Source: Delftia tsuruhatensis (GTDB lineage: Bacteria > Pseudomonadota > Gammaproteobacteria > Burkholderiales > Burkholderiaceae_C). Taken from it: a DNA stretch of 64,000 nt. The stretch lies in assembly GCF_903815225.1 (NCBI RefSeq), contig NZ_LR813084.1, positions 1,902,501 through 1,966,500 of the forward strand, written 5' to 3'. The position numbers were made by a program, and so were the translations under genes. The notes beneath the pieces were generated by a model. The model made no database searches. It saw only the letters and a program-made list of their open reading frames with translations, and had not been told where the DNA came from. Shown here piece by piece: positions 25,305 to 38,963 of the stretch (its first letter is position 1; the number at the start of each line of letters is the position of its first letter).

Positions 25305-27602
25305 ATGACTAAACGTATCAATCGCCTGGGCGTGCGCGCAGCGTCGACCCTGGCCGCCATGGTTTTGGCTGCCAATGCAGCCTGGGCGCTGGAGCCCTTC
25401 AGGGTACAGGACATCCGCATCGAAGGCCTGCAGCGCGTGGAGCCGGGCACGGTCTTCGCTTCCATCCCGCTGCGCGTGGGCGACCAGTATGACGACGACA
25501 AGGGGGCCGCCGCCATCCGCTCGCTGTTCGCCCTGGGCCTGTTCAAGGATATCCGCCTGGAGGCCAATGGCAATGTGCTCGTCGTCGTCGTCGAGGAGCG
25601 ACCCACCATCGCCGAGGTGAACTTCGCCGGCACCAAGGAATTCGACAAGGAAACCCTGCAAAAGGCCATGCGTGACGTGGGTCTGGCCGAGGGTCGCCCC
25701 TTCGACAAGGCACTGGCCGACCGCGCCGAGCAGGAGCTCAAGCGCCAGTACATCAATCGCAGCCTCTACGGTGCCGAAGTCGTGACCACGGTCACGCCCA
25801 TCGAGCGCAACCGCGTCAACCTGACCTTCACGGTGACCGAGGGGGAGCCCGCCCGCATCAACGAAATCCATATCGTCGGCAACAAGGCCTTCAGTGAGTC
25901 CACGCTCAAGGACCTGTTCGATCAGGACACCGGCAACTGGATGAGCTGGTACACCAAGTCGGACCGCTATGCGCGCAACAAGCTCAACGCCGACCTGGAA
26001 ACGCTGCGCTCCTACTACCTGCAGCGGGGCTATCTGGAGTTCCGGGTGGACTCCACCCAGGTGGCCATCTCGCCCGACAAGCAGACCATCTCGCTGACCG
26101 TGAACATCCACGAAGGTGAGCGCTTCGTGGTCTCCGGCGTCAAGCTGGAGGGCAACTACCTGGACCGTGACGACGAATTCAAGTCCCTGGTCAAGATCAA
26201 GCCCGGCGAGCCCTACAACGCCGATCAGGTGACAGCGACGACCAAGGCTTTCACCGAGCATTTCGGCAACTTCGGCTTTGCGTTCGCGCGTGTCGAAGCC
26301 GTGCCGGACATCGATCGCACCACCAACCGCGTGGCGCTGACTCTGCATGCCGAGCCTTCGCGCCGGGCCTATGTGCGTCGCATCAACGTCAGTGGCAACA
26401 ACCGCACGCGCGATGAAGTGATCCGTCGCGAGTTCCGCCAGTACGAGGCCTCCTGGTATGACGGTGACAAGATCCGCCTGTCGCGTGACCGTGTGGACCG
26501 CCTCGGCTTCTTCACCGAAGTCAATGTCGAGACCCAGGAAGTGGCCGGCTCTCCCGACCAGGTGGACCTGGTGATCTCCGTGGCCGAAAAGCCCACGGGG
26601 TCGCTGCAGCTGGGCGCGGGCTTCTCCAGCGCCGAGAAGGTCTCGCTGTCCTTCGGTATCAAGCAGGAGAACGTGTTCGGTTCGGGCAACTACCTGGGCG
26701 TGGACGTGAACACCAGCAAGTACCGCCGTACCATGGTGCTGTCGACCACCGATCCGTATTTCACGGACACGGGCATCTCGCGCACCTATGACCTGTACTA
26801 CCGCACGGACCGTCCCTACTATGACGATGCGGCCTACAAGATCGTCACATCGGGCGGCAGCGTGCGCTTCGGCGTTCCGTTCAGCGAGGTCGATACCGTG
26901 TACTTCGGCGGCGGCGTGGAGCGCTCGGAGATCAAGCCCGGCACCTATCTGCCCCAGGCCTACAAGGACTATGCGGACAAGTACGGCTATGCCAACACCG
27001 GCATCCCGCTGACCCTGGGCTGGTCGCGTGACAATCGTGACAGCGCGCTGGCGCCCAACTCGGGCATGTACCAGCGCCTGAACACCGAATGGTCGGTGGG
27101 AGGGGAAGCGCGCTATGTGCGTGCCAACTACCAGATCCAGCAGTACATCCCGTTGAACAAGAAGTACACGATCGCACTGAACGGTGAGCTGGGCTATGGC
27201 AAGGGCCTCAACGGCCGCCCGTTCCCGTTGTTCAAGAACTTCTTCTCGGGCGGCCTCGGTTCGGTCCGAGGCTTCGAGCAGGGCTCGCTGGGGCCGCGTG
27301 ATACCAAGGAAAATCTCGCCCTGGGCGGCTCCAAGAAGGTGACGCTGAACGCCGAGTTCATGGTCCCCTTCCCAGGTGCAGGCAATGACAGGACTTTGCG
27401 ACTTTTTACATTCCTGGACGTGGGCAATGTCTACGGTGCCGACCAGAACTTCGATCTCGGTGAGCTGCGGGCTTCCACCGGCCTCGGCATCAGCTGGATT
27501 TCCCCGCTGGGCCCGCTGCGTCTGGCCTTTGCTCAACCCATCCGCAAGCAGACCGGGGATAGAATCCAGCGACTGCAATTCCAAATCGGAACCTCTTTCT
27601 AA
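25305..27602 (+). CDS. bamA: Outer membrane assembly factor BamA
   Basis: A 765-residue Omp85 protein, core of the BAM complex that inserts beta-barrels into the outer membrane. Signal peptide with likely cleavage after NAAWA (residue 28). Five POTRA domains follow to about 420 (opening with FRVQDIRIEGLQRVEPG), then a 16-strand barrel with the loop-6 signature GLGSVRGFEQGSLGPRD and a C-terminal Phe. The stop overlaps the skp start (TAATG), indicating translational coupling. Confidence 0.98.
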   Translation: MTKRINRLGVRAASTLAAMVLAANAAWALEPFRVQDIRIEGLQRVEPGTVFASIPLRVGDQYDDDKGAAAIRSLFALGLFKDIRLEANGNVLVVVVEERPTIAEVNFAGTKEFDKETLQKAMRDVGLAEGRPFDKALADRAEQELKRQYINRSLYGAEVVTTVTPIERNRVNLTFTVTEGEPARINEIHIVGNKAFSESTLKDLFDQDTGNWMSWYTKSDRYARNKLNADLETLRSYYLQRGYLEFRVDSTQVAISPDKQTISLTVNIHEGERFVVSGVKLEGNYLDRDDEFKSLVKIKPGEPYNADQVTATTKAFTEHFGNFGFAFARVEAVPDIDRTTNRVALTLHAEPSRRAYVRRINVSGNNRTRDEVIRREFRQYEASWYDGDKIRLSRDRVDRLGFFTEVNVETQEVAGSPDQVDLVISVAEKPTGSLQLGAGFSSAEKVSLSFGIKQENVFGSGNYLGVDVNTSKYRRTMVLSTTDPYFTDTGISRTYDLYYRTDRPYYDDAAYKIVTSGGSVRFGVPFSEVDTVYFGGGVERSEIKPGTYLPQAYKDYADKYGYANTGIPLTLGWSRDNRDSALAPNSGMYQRLNTEWSVGGEARYVRANYQIQQYIPLNKKYTIALNGELGYGKGLNGRPFPLFKNFFSGGLGSVRGFEQGSLGPRDTKENLALGGSKKVTLNAEFMVPFPGAGNDRTLRLFTFLDVGNVYGADQNFDLGELRASTGLGISWISPLGPLRLAFAQPIRKQTGDRIQRLQFQIGTSF

Positions 27603-28111
27603 TGAAATCTCTATCTAGCCATTTTTCCCTGGCTGTGCTGCTTGGCGCCATGGCCGTTTCCGCACATGCCCAGGAGTTCAAGGCCGGCTTTGTGAACACG
27701 GACCGTATCTTCCGTGAGGCATCGACCGCCAAGGCTGCGCAGTCCAAGCTGGAGCAGGAGTTCTCCAAGCGCGAGAAGGAACTGGTCGACCAGGGCAACG
27801 CACTCAAGAGCGCATCGGAGAAATTCGAACGCGAAGCGCCCACCATGGCCGAGAGCCAGCGCGTCTCGCGCCAGCGCCAGCTGGTGGACCAGGACCGCGA
27901 GTTCCAGCGCAAGCGCCGTGAGTTCCAGGAAGACCTGAACTCCCGCAAGAACGAGGAGCTGGCCCAGGTGCTGGACCGTGCCAACAAGGTGGTCAAGCAG
28001 GTGGCCGAGGCCGAGAAGTACGATGTCATCCTTCAGGAAGCCGTCTATATCAACCCCAAGTACGACATCACTGACAAAGTGATCAAGGCGCTGAACGGCG
28101 GCGGCAAGTAA
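27602..28111 (+). CDS. skp: Periplasmic chaperone Skp/OmpH
   Basis: A 169-residue holdase for unfolded outer-membrane proteins on their way to BamA. Signal peptide cleaved after SAHA (residue 23), an N-terminal strand [10 protein letters not shown], and two long charged coiled-coil arms (about 45-140). ATG 27602 overlaps the bamA stop by one base. Confidence 0.95.
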   Translation: MKSLSSHFSLAVLLGAMAVSAHAQEFKAGFVNTDRIFREASTAKAAQSKLEQEFSKREKELVDQGNALKSASEKFEREAPTMAESQRVSRQRQLVDQDREFQRKRREFQEDLNSRKNEELAQVLDRANKVVKQVAEAEKYDVILQEAVYINPKYDITDKVIKALNGGGK

Positions 28112-28134
28112 GCCGGCGTCGAAGGCTGCAAGCC

Positions 28135-29142
28135 GTGAGCGTATTGTTGGGCCGGATCCTCGATGCACTCGGAGGTGAACTGGTCGGTGGCGACAGGGAG
28201 GTGTCCATCTCCCGCATCGCGCCGCTGGATTCCGCCGGGGCCGGGGATCTCAGCTTTCTGAGCAATCCCCGCTATCGCCAGCAACTGGCCGCCTCCGAGG
28301 CGGCCTGCGTTATTGTGGCGCCTGCCATGCGCGAGCTCGCAGAGCAGCGTGGGCCTTGCATCGTGGTCCCCGACCCTTATGCCTATTTCGCGCGCGCCAC
28401 CCAGTGGTGGCGGCGCAACTGCCTGCCCGTGATGCCCGCGGGCATCCATCCGAGCGCCGTGGTCCACGAGAGCGCGGTGATCGATGCCTCGGCCACCATC
28501 GGGCCGTTGTGTGTCGTGGAGGCTGGCGCCCGCATCGGTGCCGGGACGGTGCTCAAGTCGCGCGTCACCGTTGGCGAGAACTGCCAGGTGGGGGCACGCT
28601 GCCTGCTGCATTCCGGGGTGGTGCTGGGGGCTGACGGCTTCGGCTTCGCACCGGAGAATGGCGCCTGGGTGAAGATCGAGCAGCTGGGCAGCGTGCGGGT
28701 GGGCGATGACGTGGAGATCGGGGCCAATACCTGCATAGACCGGGGGGCGCTGGACGACACGGTGATCGAGGACGGCGTCAAGCTCGACAACCTGATCCAG
28801 ATCGGGCACAACGTGCATGTCGGCAGGCACACGGCGATGGCCGGGTGCGTGGGAGTCGCCGGCAGCGCGCGCATCGGAGCGCATTGCACCGTGGGGGGCG
28901 GCGCCATCGTGCTGGGCCATCTGCAACTGGCCGACCGGGTGCATATTTCGGCGGCGACGGTGGTGACCCGTTCGCTGACACAATCAGGTGTTTACACGGG
29001 CATGTTTCCCGTGGATGAAAACGCCAAATGGGAAAAAAATGCTGCGACGCTGAAGCAGCTGCACTCCATGCGTGAACGCATCAAGGCCCTGGAGCGGCAA
29101 CTGCAGCAATCGGCGGATCAAGGCCATAACGGAACGCAATGA
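28135..29142 (+). CDS. lpxD: UDP-3-O-(3-hydroxyacyl)glucosamine N-acyltransferase
   Basis: A 335-residue left-handed beta-helix enzyme adding the second acyl chain in lipid A synthesis. N-terminal uridine-binding domain, then hexapeptide repeats from about 110 to 290, with [17 protein letters not shown] containing the catalytic His region, and a C-terminal helix. Start GTG 28135; no ATG is available nearby. The stop overlaps the fabZ start. Confidence 0.97.
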   Translation: MSVLLGRILDALGGELVGGDREVSISRIAPLDSAGAGDLSFLSNPRYRQQLAASEAACVIVAPAMRELAEQRGPCIVVPDPYAYFARATQWWRRNCLPVMPAGIHPSAVVHESAVIDASATIGPLCVVEAGARIGAGTVLKSRVTVGENCQVGARCLLHSGVVLGADGFGFAPENGAWVKIEQLGSVRVGDDVEIGANTCIDRGALDDTVIEDGVKLDNLIQIGHNVHVGRHTAMAGCVGVAGSARIGAHCTVGGGAIVLGHLQLADRVHISAATVVTRSLTQSGVYTGMFPVDENAKWEKNAATLKQLHSMRERIKALERQLQQSADQGHNGTQ

Positions 29143-29579
29143 TGGATATTCACGCAATTCTCAAGCAACTGCCCCACCGCTACCCCTTCCTGCTGGTGGA
29201 CAAGGTCACGGAGCTTGAGCGCAATACACGCATCAGGGCGATCAAGAACGTCACGTTCAACGAGCCCTATTTCATGGGCCACTTCCCGGGGCGTCCTGTC
29301 ATGCCCGGCGTGCTGATCCTGGAGGCGCTGGCGCAGGCCGCGGGCCTGCTGGCCTTCGACGCCATGGGCCAGGTTCCGGACGAGAACAACATCTACTACT
29401 TCGTGGGCATCGACGGTGCGCGTTTCAAGCGCCCCGTGGAGCCGGGCGACCAGCTGGTGCTGGAGATCACCATCGACCGCGTGCGCGGCGGCATCTGGAA
29501 GTTCAAGGGCGTGGCCAGGGTCGAGGACGAGGTTGCCTGCGAAGCCGAGCTGATGTGCACCATGCGCAACGTGGGCTGA
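29139..29579 (+). CDS. fabZ: 3-hydroxyacyl-ACP dehydratase FabZ
   Basis: A 146-residue hotdog-fold dehydratase of fatty-acid synthesis, competing with LpxA/LpxD for hydroxyacyl-ACP. Motifs: [16 protein letters not shown] and [19 protein letters not shown] with the catalytic His, then Glu. Two adjacent ATGs (29139 and 29142) are possible; the first overlaps the lpxD stop as ATGA. Confidence 0.98.
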   Translation: MMDIHAILKQLPHRYPFLLVDKVTELERNTRIRAIKNVTFNEPYFMGHFPGRPVMPGVLILEALAQAAGLLAFDAMGQVPDENNIYYFVGIDGARFKRPVEPGDQLVLEITIDRVRGGIWKFKGVARVEDEVACEAELMCTMRNVG

Positions 29580-29586
29580 GGGGCAC

Positions 29587-30384
29587 ATGGCTGGCATGGA
29601 ACGCATCCACCCCACGGCACTGGTCGATTCCGCTGCCCAGCTGGATTCGACAGTGTCGGTCGGCCCCTATGCCGTCATCGGGCCGCATGTGGAGATCGGC
29701 GCCGGTACATCGATCGGCGCCCACTGCGTGATCGAAGGCCGCACCAGCCTCGGTCGCGACAATCGGATCTTCCAGTTCGCGTCCCTGGGGGCGCAGCCCC
29801 AGGACAAGAAATATGCAGGCGAGCCCACGCGCCTGGTGATCGGGGACCGCAACACGGTGCGCGAGTTCTGCACCTTCAACACGGGAACCGTGCAGGACCA
29901 GGGCGTCACCTGCATCGGCAGCGACAACTGGATCATGGCCTACGTGCATGTGGCCCACGATTGCGTCGTGGGCAGCCACACCATCCTGGCCAACAATGCC
30001 ACGCTGGCGGGTCATGTGCACGTGGGCGACCATGTGATCCTGGGTGGGCTGACGGGCGTGCACCAGTTCACCAAGGTGGGGGCCCATGCCATGGCCGGCT
30101 TTGCCAGTCATATCTCTCAGGACGTGCCGCCCTTCATGATGGTGGATGGCAATCCGCTGGCAGTGCGGGGTTTCAACATCGAAGGCCTGCGTCGGCGCGG
30201 CTTCGGGCCGCAGCGCATCCAGGCCGTCAAGCAGATGCACCGGCTGCTGTATCGCCAGGGTCTGACGCTGGACGCTGCCCGCGAGGCCATCGCACAGCTT
30301 TGCGGCGAGATGCCGGAAGCTTCCGAAGATGTGTCGCTGATGCTGGATTTTCTGGCAGCCTCGACCCGGGGCATTGCGCGCTGA
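29587..30384 (+). CDS. lpxA: UDP-N-acetylglucosamine O-acyltransferase
   Basis: A 265-residue hexapeptide-repeat enzyme for the first step of lipid A synthesis. [15 protein letters not shown] opens the helix; [10 protein letters not shown] carries the catalytic His; the C-terminal helical domain ends the protein. ATG 29587 has GAGGGG 5-6 bases upstream; ATG 29596 is an alternative. Confidence 0.98.
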   Translation: MAGMERIHPTALVDSAAQLDSTVSVGPYAVIGPHVEIGAGTSIGAHCVIEGRTSLGRDNRIFQFASLGAQPQDKKYAGEPTRLVIGDRNTVREFCTFNTGTVQDQGVTCIGSDNWIMAYVHVAHDCVVGSHTILANNATLAGHVHVGDHVILGGLTGVHQFTKVGAHAMAGFASHISQDVPPFMMVDGNPLAVRGFNIEGLRRRGFGPQRIQAVKQMHRLLYRQGLTLDAAREAIAQLCGEMPEASEDVSLMLDFLAASTRGIAR

Positions 30385-30405
30385 CCCGGCGCGCGAAAGG
30401 ATGGC

Positions 30406-31596
30406 ATGACCGAGAATGCGGCGCCTGCGAGGTGCCTGGGCCCGTCGATCGCCATGGTCGCAGGGGAAACCTCGGGCGATCTGCTGGCCTCCCTGCTCAT
30501 GGACGGCCTGCTGGCCCGCTGGCCGCAGGCATCGGCGTTCGGCATCGGCGGGCCACAGATGCAGCAGCGCGGCTTCGAGGCCTGGTGGTCCAGCGAGCGC
30601 CTGGCCGTGCACGGCTACAGCTGGGAGGTGTTTCGCCGGCTGGCTGAAATCCTGGGTATCCGCAGGCAATTGCGGCAACGGTTGCTCAGGCAGCCTCCGG
30701 CGGTGTTCGTGGGCATCGATGCGCCGGACTTCAACCTGGGTCTGGAGGCCGATCTGCGTGCCGCAGGCGTCAAGACCGTGCATTTCGTCTGTCCGTCGAT
30801 CTGGGCCTGGCGTGCCGACCGGGTCGAGAAGATCCGCAATGCGGCCGACCATGTGCTGTGCGTCTTTCCATTCGAGCCTGAGCTGCTTGCGCGCCATGGC
30901 ATAGAGGCCACCTATGTCGGCCATCCGCTGGCCAGCGTGATTCCGCTGCATCCCGATCGCGCGGCGGCACGCCGCAGGCTGGGCCTTGACGAGCAGGGGC
31001 TGGTGCTTGCCGTGCTGCCCGGCAGCCGCCGCTCCGAGATCCGTTACCTGGCCGCGCGTTTTTTTCATGCGGCCGCTTTGGTTCGCAAGGCTTTGCCAGC
31101 TATTAAAATAATAGTGCCTGCGGTGCCTGCGCAGCTGGACGAGTTGCGTCGCGTCGCTGAAGAGACCGGCATGGCGGCGTCGCTGCACATCGTGCGAGGC
31201 CAGTCCCATGATGCCTTGGCGGCCTGTGACGTGACGCTCATCGCCAGTGGCACGGCCACGCTGGAGGCTGCCCTGTACAAGCGTCCCATGGTGATCGGCT
31301 ACAACATGCACCCCTGGAGCTGGCGCCTGATGCGCGGCAAGCAGCTGCAGCCCTGGGTGGGCCTGCCCAACATCCTGTGCGGCGACTTTGTCGTGCCTGA
31401 GTTGATCCAGGATGCGGCCACGCCCCTGGCGTTGAGTCAGGCCGTGCTGCAATGGCTGCAGGCCTGCGAGCATTCCCCTTCAACCGTCGAGGCGCTGGTG
31501 CAGCGCTTCACAGCGCTGCACCATGAGTTGCGGCGCGATACTGCCGAACTGGCTGCCCATGCGATCGAGAAAATCATTGCCCCCACTGTCGCCTGA
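30406..31596 (+). CDS. lpxB: Lipid-A-disaccharide synthase
   Basis: A 396-residue GT19 glycosyltransferase condensing lipid X and UDP-diacylglucosamine at the inner membrane. Motifs [32 protein letters not shown] and [19 protein letters not shown] precedes ATG 30406. One patch is odd: around 31091-31117 codons ATT-AAA-ATA-ATA, foreign to the GC-rich usage here, form a perfect AT-rich inverted repeat in frame. The 3' end overlaps rnhB by 38 bases. Confidence 0.97.
   Translation: MTENAAPARCLGPSIAMVAGETSGDLLASLLMDGLLARWPQASAFGIGGPQMQQRGFEAWWSSERLAVHGYSWEVFRRLAEILGIRRQLRQRLLRQPPAVFVGIDAPDFNLGLEADLRAAGVKTVHFVCPSIWAWRADRVEKIRNAADHVLCVFPFEPELLARHGIEATYVGHPLASVIPLHPDRAAARRRLGLDEQGLVLAVLPGSRRSEIRYLAARFFHAAALVRKALPAIKIIVPAVPAQLDELRRVAEETGMAASLHIVRGQSHDALAACDVTLIASGTATLEAALYKRPMVIGYNMHPWSWRLMRGKQLQPWVGLPNILCGDFVVPELIQDAATPLALSQAVLQWLQACEHSPSTVEALVQRFTALHHELRRDTAELAAHAIEKIIAPTVA
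31100..31114. repeat. AT-rich inverted repeat inside lpxB
   Basis: CTATTA-aaa-TAATAG, perfect 6-bp arms, within an otherwise GC-rich coding sequence. It encodes part of PAIKIIVP without breaking the frame. It shares the AGCTAT core with sequences before ftsH and rpsB. Confidence 0.6.
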
Positions 31597-32266
31597 ACAG
31601 GCGCGCCTGCCCTGGCATGCGCCGGGGCTGGTTGCGGGCGTGGACGAGGCGGGTCGCGGCCCGCTGGCCGGCCCCGTGGTGGCCGCCGCCGTCATCCTCG
31701 ATGACCTCAATCCCATCGACGGGCTCAATGACTCCAAGAAGCTCACGGCTGCACGCCGCGAGGTTCTCTATGATGAGATACGCGCCAAGGCGTTGTGCTG
31801 CAGCATCGCCGAGGCTTCGGTCGAGGAGATCGACCGCCTCAACATCCTGCAGGCCACGCTGCTGGCCATGCGCCGGGCCGTGATGGGCCTGCGGCTGAAG
31901 CCCGTGCTGGTGCTGGTCGATGGCAATCAACTGCCCGTGCTGGATGTGCAGGCCGAAGCCATCGTCAAGGGGGATTCCCTGGTGCAGGCCATCTCGGCTG
32001 CCTCCATTCTCGCCAAGGTCACGCGCGATCGGTGGTGCGAGCGCCTGCACGAGCAGCATCCGCAGTACGGCTTCGACGGCCACAAGGGCTATGGCACGGC
32101 AGCGCATCTGGCGGCGCTGCGCCAGTACGGTGCCTGCGGCGAGCACAGGCGCTCATTCGCACCAGTGGCCCATGTCGTGAATATCGCCAAGATGGCCGAG
32201 CCGCTGGCCGCCGCCCGTGTGGCGGCTGCATCGCAGAGCGCGCAGGCCTTGCTGCTGTCCGCCTGA
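31559..32266 (+). CDS. rnhB: Ribonuclease HII
   Basis: A 235-residue endonuclease that removes ribonucleotides from DNA. Catalytic blocks [19 protein letters not shown] (Asp-Glu) and [13 protein letters not shown], then [17 protein letters not shown] 31559 lies inside the 3' end of lpxB, a coupling often seen for lpxB-rnhB. Confidence 0.97.
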   Translation: MRSRKSLPPLSPEQARLPWHAPGLVAGVDEAGRGPLAGPVVAAAVILDDLNPIDGLNDSKKLTAARREVLYDEIRAKALCCSIAEASVEEIDRLNILQATLLAMRRAVMGLRLKPVLVLVDGNQLPVLDVQAEAIVKGDSLVQAISAASILAKVTRDRWCERLHEQHPQYGFDGHKGYGTAAHLAALRQYGACGEHRRSFAPVAHVVNIAKMAEPLAAARVAAASQSAQALLLSA

Positions 32267-32324
32267 GCGGCATCCACTCCGGCGCCGGTGGCGTCTTCGT
32301 TCCCCTTGCTCCGAAAGCCTTGCC

Positions 32325-33116
32325 ATGAGCCGACAACCCGCTGCCACCTTGATCCAGTCCCGTGACAACGCCCTGGTCAAGGATTTGCGCAGGCTGTCGC
32401 AGGACAGTGGGGCCTATCGCAAGCAGGGGCGCGTCTGGCTGGAGGGCGATCACCTGTGCCGCGCGGCGCTGGCCCGCGGCGTGCAGCCTGCGATGGCCGT
32501 CGTGGCCGAATCCTTCTGGCCCCAGGTGCCGCTGCAATGGGTGCAGGGGGCCGGCAAGTGCGTGGTGTTGGCCGATGCACTGTTCTCCGAAGTCAGCGGG
32601 CTGGAGTCTCCGGCGCGCATCGGCTTTCTGATGGAGTGGCAGGCCACGGCGGCCTTGCGTGCAGGTGTGGCCACGGTGGTGCTGGACCGCGTCCAGGATG
32701 CCGGCAACGTGGGCTCCATCCTGCGCAGTGCCGCGGCCTTCGGCTTTGGCCAGGTCGTGGCCCTCAAGGGCACTGCGGCCCTGTGGAGCCAGAAGGTGCT
32801 GCGCGCCGGCATGGGGGCGCACTTCGGCTTGCACCTGGTCGAGTCGGTCTCGGCGGACGATCTGGTCGACCTGAACCTGCCGTTGATCGTGACCAGTTCC
32901 CACCAGGGGGAACTGATCCAGCAGGCGCCCTTGCCCTGGCCTTGTGCCTGGGCCATGGGACATGAAGGGCAGGGCGTGGGCGAGGCCTTGATGCGGCAGG
33001 CGGCCCTGCATGTGCGCATAGGCCAGCCCGGTGGCGAGGAGTCCTTGAACGTCGCTGCGGCAGCGGCCATATGCCTGCATGCGAGCAGCGTGAGTGCCGG
33101 CTCACGTCAAGGGTAA
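32325..33116 (+). CDS. SpoU/TrmH-family RNA 2'-O-methyltransferase
   Basis: A 263-residue SPOUT methyltransferase, probably acting on 23S rRNA or tRNA ribose. N-terminal substrate-binding domain, then knot motifs: RVQDAGNVGSILRSAAAFG (motif 1, Asn and Arg), AWAMGHEGQGVG (motif 2) and EESLNVAAAAAI (motif 3). It resembles RlmB/TsnR-type enzymes but I cannot assign the modified nucleotide. ATG 32325 is used. It is the last gene of the lpx cluster. Confidence 0.88.
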   Translation: MSRQPAATLIQSRDNALVKDLRRLSQDSGAYRKQGRVWLEGDHLCRAALARGVQPAMAVVAESFWPQVPLQWVQGAGKCVVLADALFSEVSGLESPARIGFLMEWQATAALRAGVATVVLDRVQDAGNVGSILRSAAAFGFGQVVALKGTAALWSQKVLRAGMGAHFGLHLVESVSADDLVDLNLPLIVTSSHQGELIQQAPLPWPCAWAMGHEGQGVGEALMRQAALHVRIGQPGGEESLNVAAAAAICLHASSVSAGSRQG

Positions 33117-33153
33117 TCCCGGTCCCTGTCGGGAGGCTGAAGCGCTGGCAGCC

Positions 33154-33159
33154 TATAAT
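33154..33159 (+). promoter_or_regulatory. -10 element of the carAB promoter
   Basis: Perfect TATAAT 131 bases upstream of the carA start, without a recognisable -35, suggesting an activator-dependent promoter. The remaining leader (33166-33289) shows no clear attenuator. Confidence 0.5.
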
Positions 33160-33289
33160 GGGCGGCTTTCAAGCATTCCACACTACGCCTAGCGACGCTT
33201 CCTCGCCACCCCTTGCAGACAAGCTGAACCCGACCGGATCCGTCCGTGCGGCTCGCTGGGCGTAACCGTAATTAGAACCGGAGAACCCA

Positions 33290-34454
33290 GTGCTTTTGTC
33301 TCTCAAGGGAGCATTCCCATCCGCCATCCTGGCGCTCGCAGACGGCACGGTCTTTGTTGGCAACTCGATCGGTGCGCAAGGCACCACGGTTGGTGAAGTC
33401 GTTTTCAACACGGCGATCACCGGCTACCAGGAAATCCTCACCGACCCCAGCTACTGCCAGCAGATCGTGACGCTCACGTATCCGCACATCGGCAACTATG
33501 GCGTCAATGTGGAGGACGTCGAGGCCGGCAAGGTCCATGCAGCGGGCCTGATCATTAAGAACCTGCCGCTGCTGGCGAGCAACTTCCGCCAAGCCGAGAC
33601 CCTGCCCGACTATCTCGCACGCAGCGGCACGGTGGCGATCGCCAACATCGATACGCGCAAGCTCACGCGCCTGCTGCGCGACAAGGGCGCTCAAAATGGC
33701 GCCATCGTCGGTCTGGCAGCCGGCGAGGAGGTGACCCAGGCGCGCATCGACGAGGCAGTGGCCGCCGCCAAGGCCGCCCCCAGCATGAAGGGCCTGGATC
33801 TGGCGCAGGTGGTGACCACCACCAGGCCCTACGAGTGGACCGAGACCGAATGGAAGCTGGGCGAAGGCTACGGCAAGCAGGAGGCGCCGCGCTTTCACGT
33901 GGTGGCCTATGACTTCGGCGTGAAGTTCAACATCCTGCGCATGCTGGCCGAGCGCGGCTGCAAGCTGACCGTGGTGCCGGCCAGGACGCCCGCCAAGGAT
34001 GTGCTGGCGCTCAACCCCGATGGTGTGTTCCTGTCCAACGGCCCTGGCGACCCGGAGCCTTGCGACTACGCCATTGCTGCGACCAGGGAGCTGGTGGACT
34101 CCGGCAAGCCCGTGTTCGGCATCTGCCTGGGCCACCAGATCATGGCCCTGGCCGCCGGCGCCAGGACCTTCAAGATGGCCAACAGCCACCACGGAGCCAA
34201 CCACCCCGTCAAGGACCTGGACAACGGCCGCGTGAGCATCACCAGCCAGAACCACGGTTTCGCCGTGGAGCTGGACTCGCTGCCCGAGACCCTGCGCCCC
34301 ACGCACGTCAGCCTGTTCGACGGCACGCTGCAGGGCCTGGAGCACAAGGACAAGCCCGCGTTCTGCTTCCAGGGCCACCCCGAGGCTTCGCCCGGCCCGC
34401 ACGATATCGCCTACCTGTTTGACCGCTTCACGGCGCTGATGGAGAAACACAAAA

Positions 34455-34462
<8 letters not shown>
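33290..34462 (+). CDS. carA: Carbamoyl-phosphate synthase small (glutaminase) subunit
   Basis: A 390-residue glutamine amidotransferase subunit delivering ammonia to CarB for arginine and pyrimidine synthesis. The N-terminal CPSase domain ([19 protein letters not shown]) is followed by a class I GATase domain with nucleophile Cys279 in [12 protein letters not shown] and the His-Glu pair in [13 protein letters not shown]. Start GTG 33290 with GGAGA 5 bases upstream. Overlaps carB by 8 bases. Confidence 0.98.
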
Positions 34463-37703
<3,241 letters not shown>

Positions 37704-37803
37704 TCGGGGGACGGCGCCGCCCCGGTTTTCGACGGGGCGCAGCCTGGGCAACTGTCCGACAGTGCCGTTGGGTTTTCCCGCCACTTCAGGCGGGTAAACG
37801 CGG

Positions 37804-37864
37804 CATAATGGACCGGACGACCTGATGAAAACCGCCGCGCGGCAACGTGCGGCGGTTTGCTTTT
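37804..37864 (+). promoter_or_regulatory. greA promoter -10 and leader terminator (GraL-like)
   Basis: CATAAT (37804-37809) is a likely -10, with a start near 37816. Only about 13 bases later a hairpin AAACCGCCGC/GCGGCGGTTT (37829-37858) is followed by GCTTTT, so most transcripts may end at about 50 bases. E. coli greA also has an early leader terminator that yields the small RNA GraL. The hairpin is seen; equivalence is inference. The 5' half lies 115 bases before the greA start. Confidence 0.55.
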
Positions 37865-37953
37865 GGGGTACAGGCCCTGCCGCTGCAACGCGGACCCGCC
37901 GTACCGAGGAAGCCGCGCAGCGCGCGGCGTTTGCTGAACATGGAGACTTTTCA

Positions 37954-38430
37954 ATGGCCACCATCCCCATCACCAAGCGCGGAGCCGAAAAGCTCAAGGA
38001 CGAGCTGCACCGCCTGAAGACCGTGGAGCGTCCCGCCGTGATCCAGGCCATCGCCGAGGCGCGTGCCCAGGGTGATCTGAGCGAGAACGCCGAGTACGAA
38101 GCTGCCAAGGACCGCCAGGGCTTCATCGAAGGCCGCATCGCCGAAGTCGAGAGCAAGCTGTCCGCCGCCCAGATCATCGATCCGGCGGCCGTGGATGCCG
38201 GCGGCCGCGTGGTCTTCGGCGCCACGGTCGAGCTCGAGGATGAGGACAGCGGCGACATGGTCAAGTACCAGATCGTGGGCGAGGACGAGGCCGATCTCAA
38301 GCTGGGCCTGATCAATGTCTCCAGCCCCATCGCACGCGCGCTGATCGGCAAGGAAGAGGGCGACACCGCCGTCGTGCAGGCGCCCGGTGGCGAGCGCCGC
38401 TATGAAGTGGTATCGGTGCGCTATCTCTGA
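37954..38430 (+). CDS. greA: Transcription elongation factor GreA
   Basis: A 158-residue factor that stimulates RNA cleavage by backtracked RNA polymerase. The N-terminal coiled coil contains [21 protein letters not shown] with the catalytic acidic tip; the C-terminal FKBP-like domain is intact. ATG 37954 is preceded by GGAG 10 bases upstream. Longer in-frame starts would translate the leader hairpin and are rejected. Confidence 0.97.
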   Translation: MATIPITKRGAEKLKDELHRLKTVERPAVIQAIAEARAQGDLSENAEYEAAKDRQGFIEGRIAEVESKLSAAQIIDPAAVDAGGRVVFGATVELEDEDSGDMVKYQIVGEDEADLKLGLINVSSPIARALIGKEEGDTAVVQAPGGERRYEVVSVRYL

Positions 38431-38451
38431 TGCGGGCCAAGGCGTGACGCT

Positions 38452-38889
38452 GTGAATACCCTGCATGAGCGCATTCCCCTGCTGGCCGCCGCCTTGTGGT
38501 GGGGCAGCCTGTCGTCCATAGGCTTCATGGCCGTGCCGATGCTGTTCGCCCATCTGCCCACGCCAGCCGTGGCGGGCTTCATGGCGGCGCAGTTGTTTGC
38601 CGCGCAGACCTGGGTGTCCGTCGCCTGCGCTGCCGTGCTGCTTGTGCTGTCACGGCGTCGCCAGGAGCGGGCCTTGCAGCCCTGGGCCCAGGGCTGCCTG
38701 GGCTTTGTGATCGGCGGCATGCTGCTGGCGCTTCTGGTCCAGTACGGCGTGTCGCCGCGCATCGTTGCGCGCGACAACCTCAAGCTGTGGCACAGCGTGG
38801 GCACGGTGATGTATGCGCTCCAGTGGCTGTGCGCGCTGGTGGTGCTCTGGCGCGTGGCCGCGCCTGGGCGCAGCAGTGCTGCCCGCTGA
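38452..38889 (+). CDS. DUF4149 membrane protein
   Basis: A 145-residue protein with four predicted membrane helices (about 8-30, 42-65, 80-100, 115-137). It matches the DUF4149 family frequently found between greA and yhbY in Burkholderiales; function unknown. Start GTG 38452, 21 bases after greA, suggests co-transcription. Confidence 0.8.
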   Translation: MNTLHERIPLLAAALWWGSLSSIGFMAVPMLFAHLPTPAVAGFMAAQLFAAQTWVSVACAAVLLVLSRRRQERALQPWAQGCLGFVIGGMLLALLVQYGVSPRIVARDNLKLWHSVGTVMYALQWLCALVVLWRVAAPGRSSAAR

Positions 38890-38906
38890 ATCTCGCCGTG
38901 ACCATG

Positions 38907-38934
38907 AAAAATGCCCGCATCTGCGGGCATTTTT
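38907..38934. terminator. Bidirectional terminator between convergent genes
   Basis: AAAAATGCCCGCA-tc-TGCGGGCATTTTT, perfect arms with A and T runs on both sides, ends the greA-DUF4149 unit and the convergent glycosyltransferase-like gene. Confidence 0.93.
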
Positions 38935-38963
38935 CATTGCCGGGCCGCCCACACGGCGGCGGC

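Noticed and set aside
37718..37739. Hairpin CGCCCCG/CGGGGCG after carB as a terminator
   Set aside because: It has no T run on the plus strand; it may still slow transcription but cannot be called an intrinsic terminator.
37825..37953. An upstream in-frame start for greA
   Set aside because: It would translate the leader hairpin and adds 43 residues absent from the GreA family.
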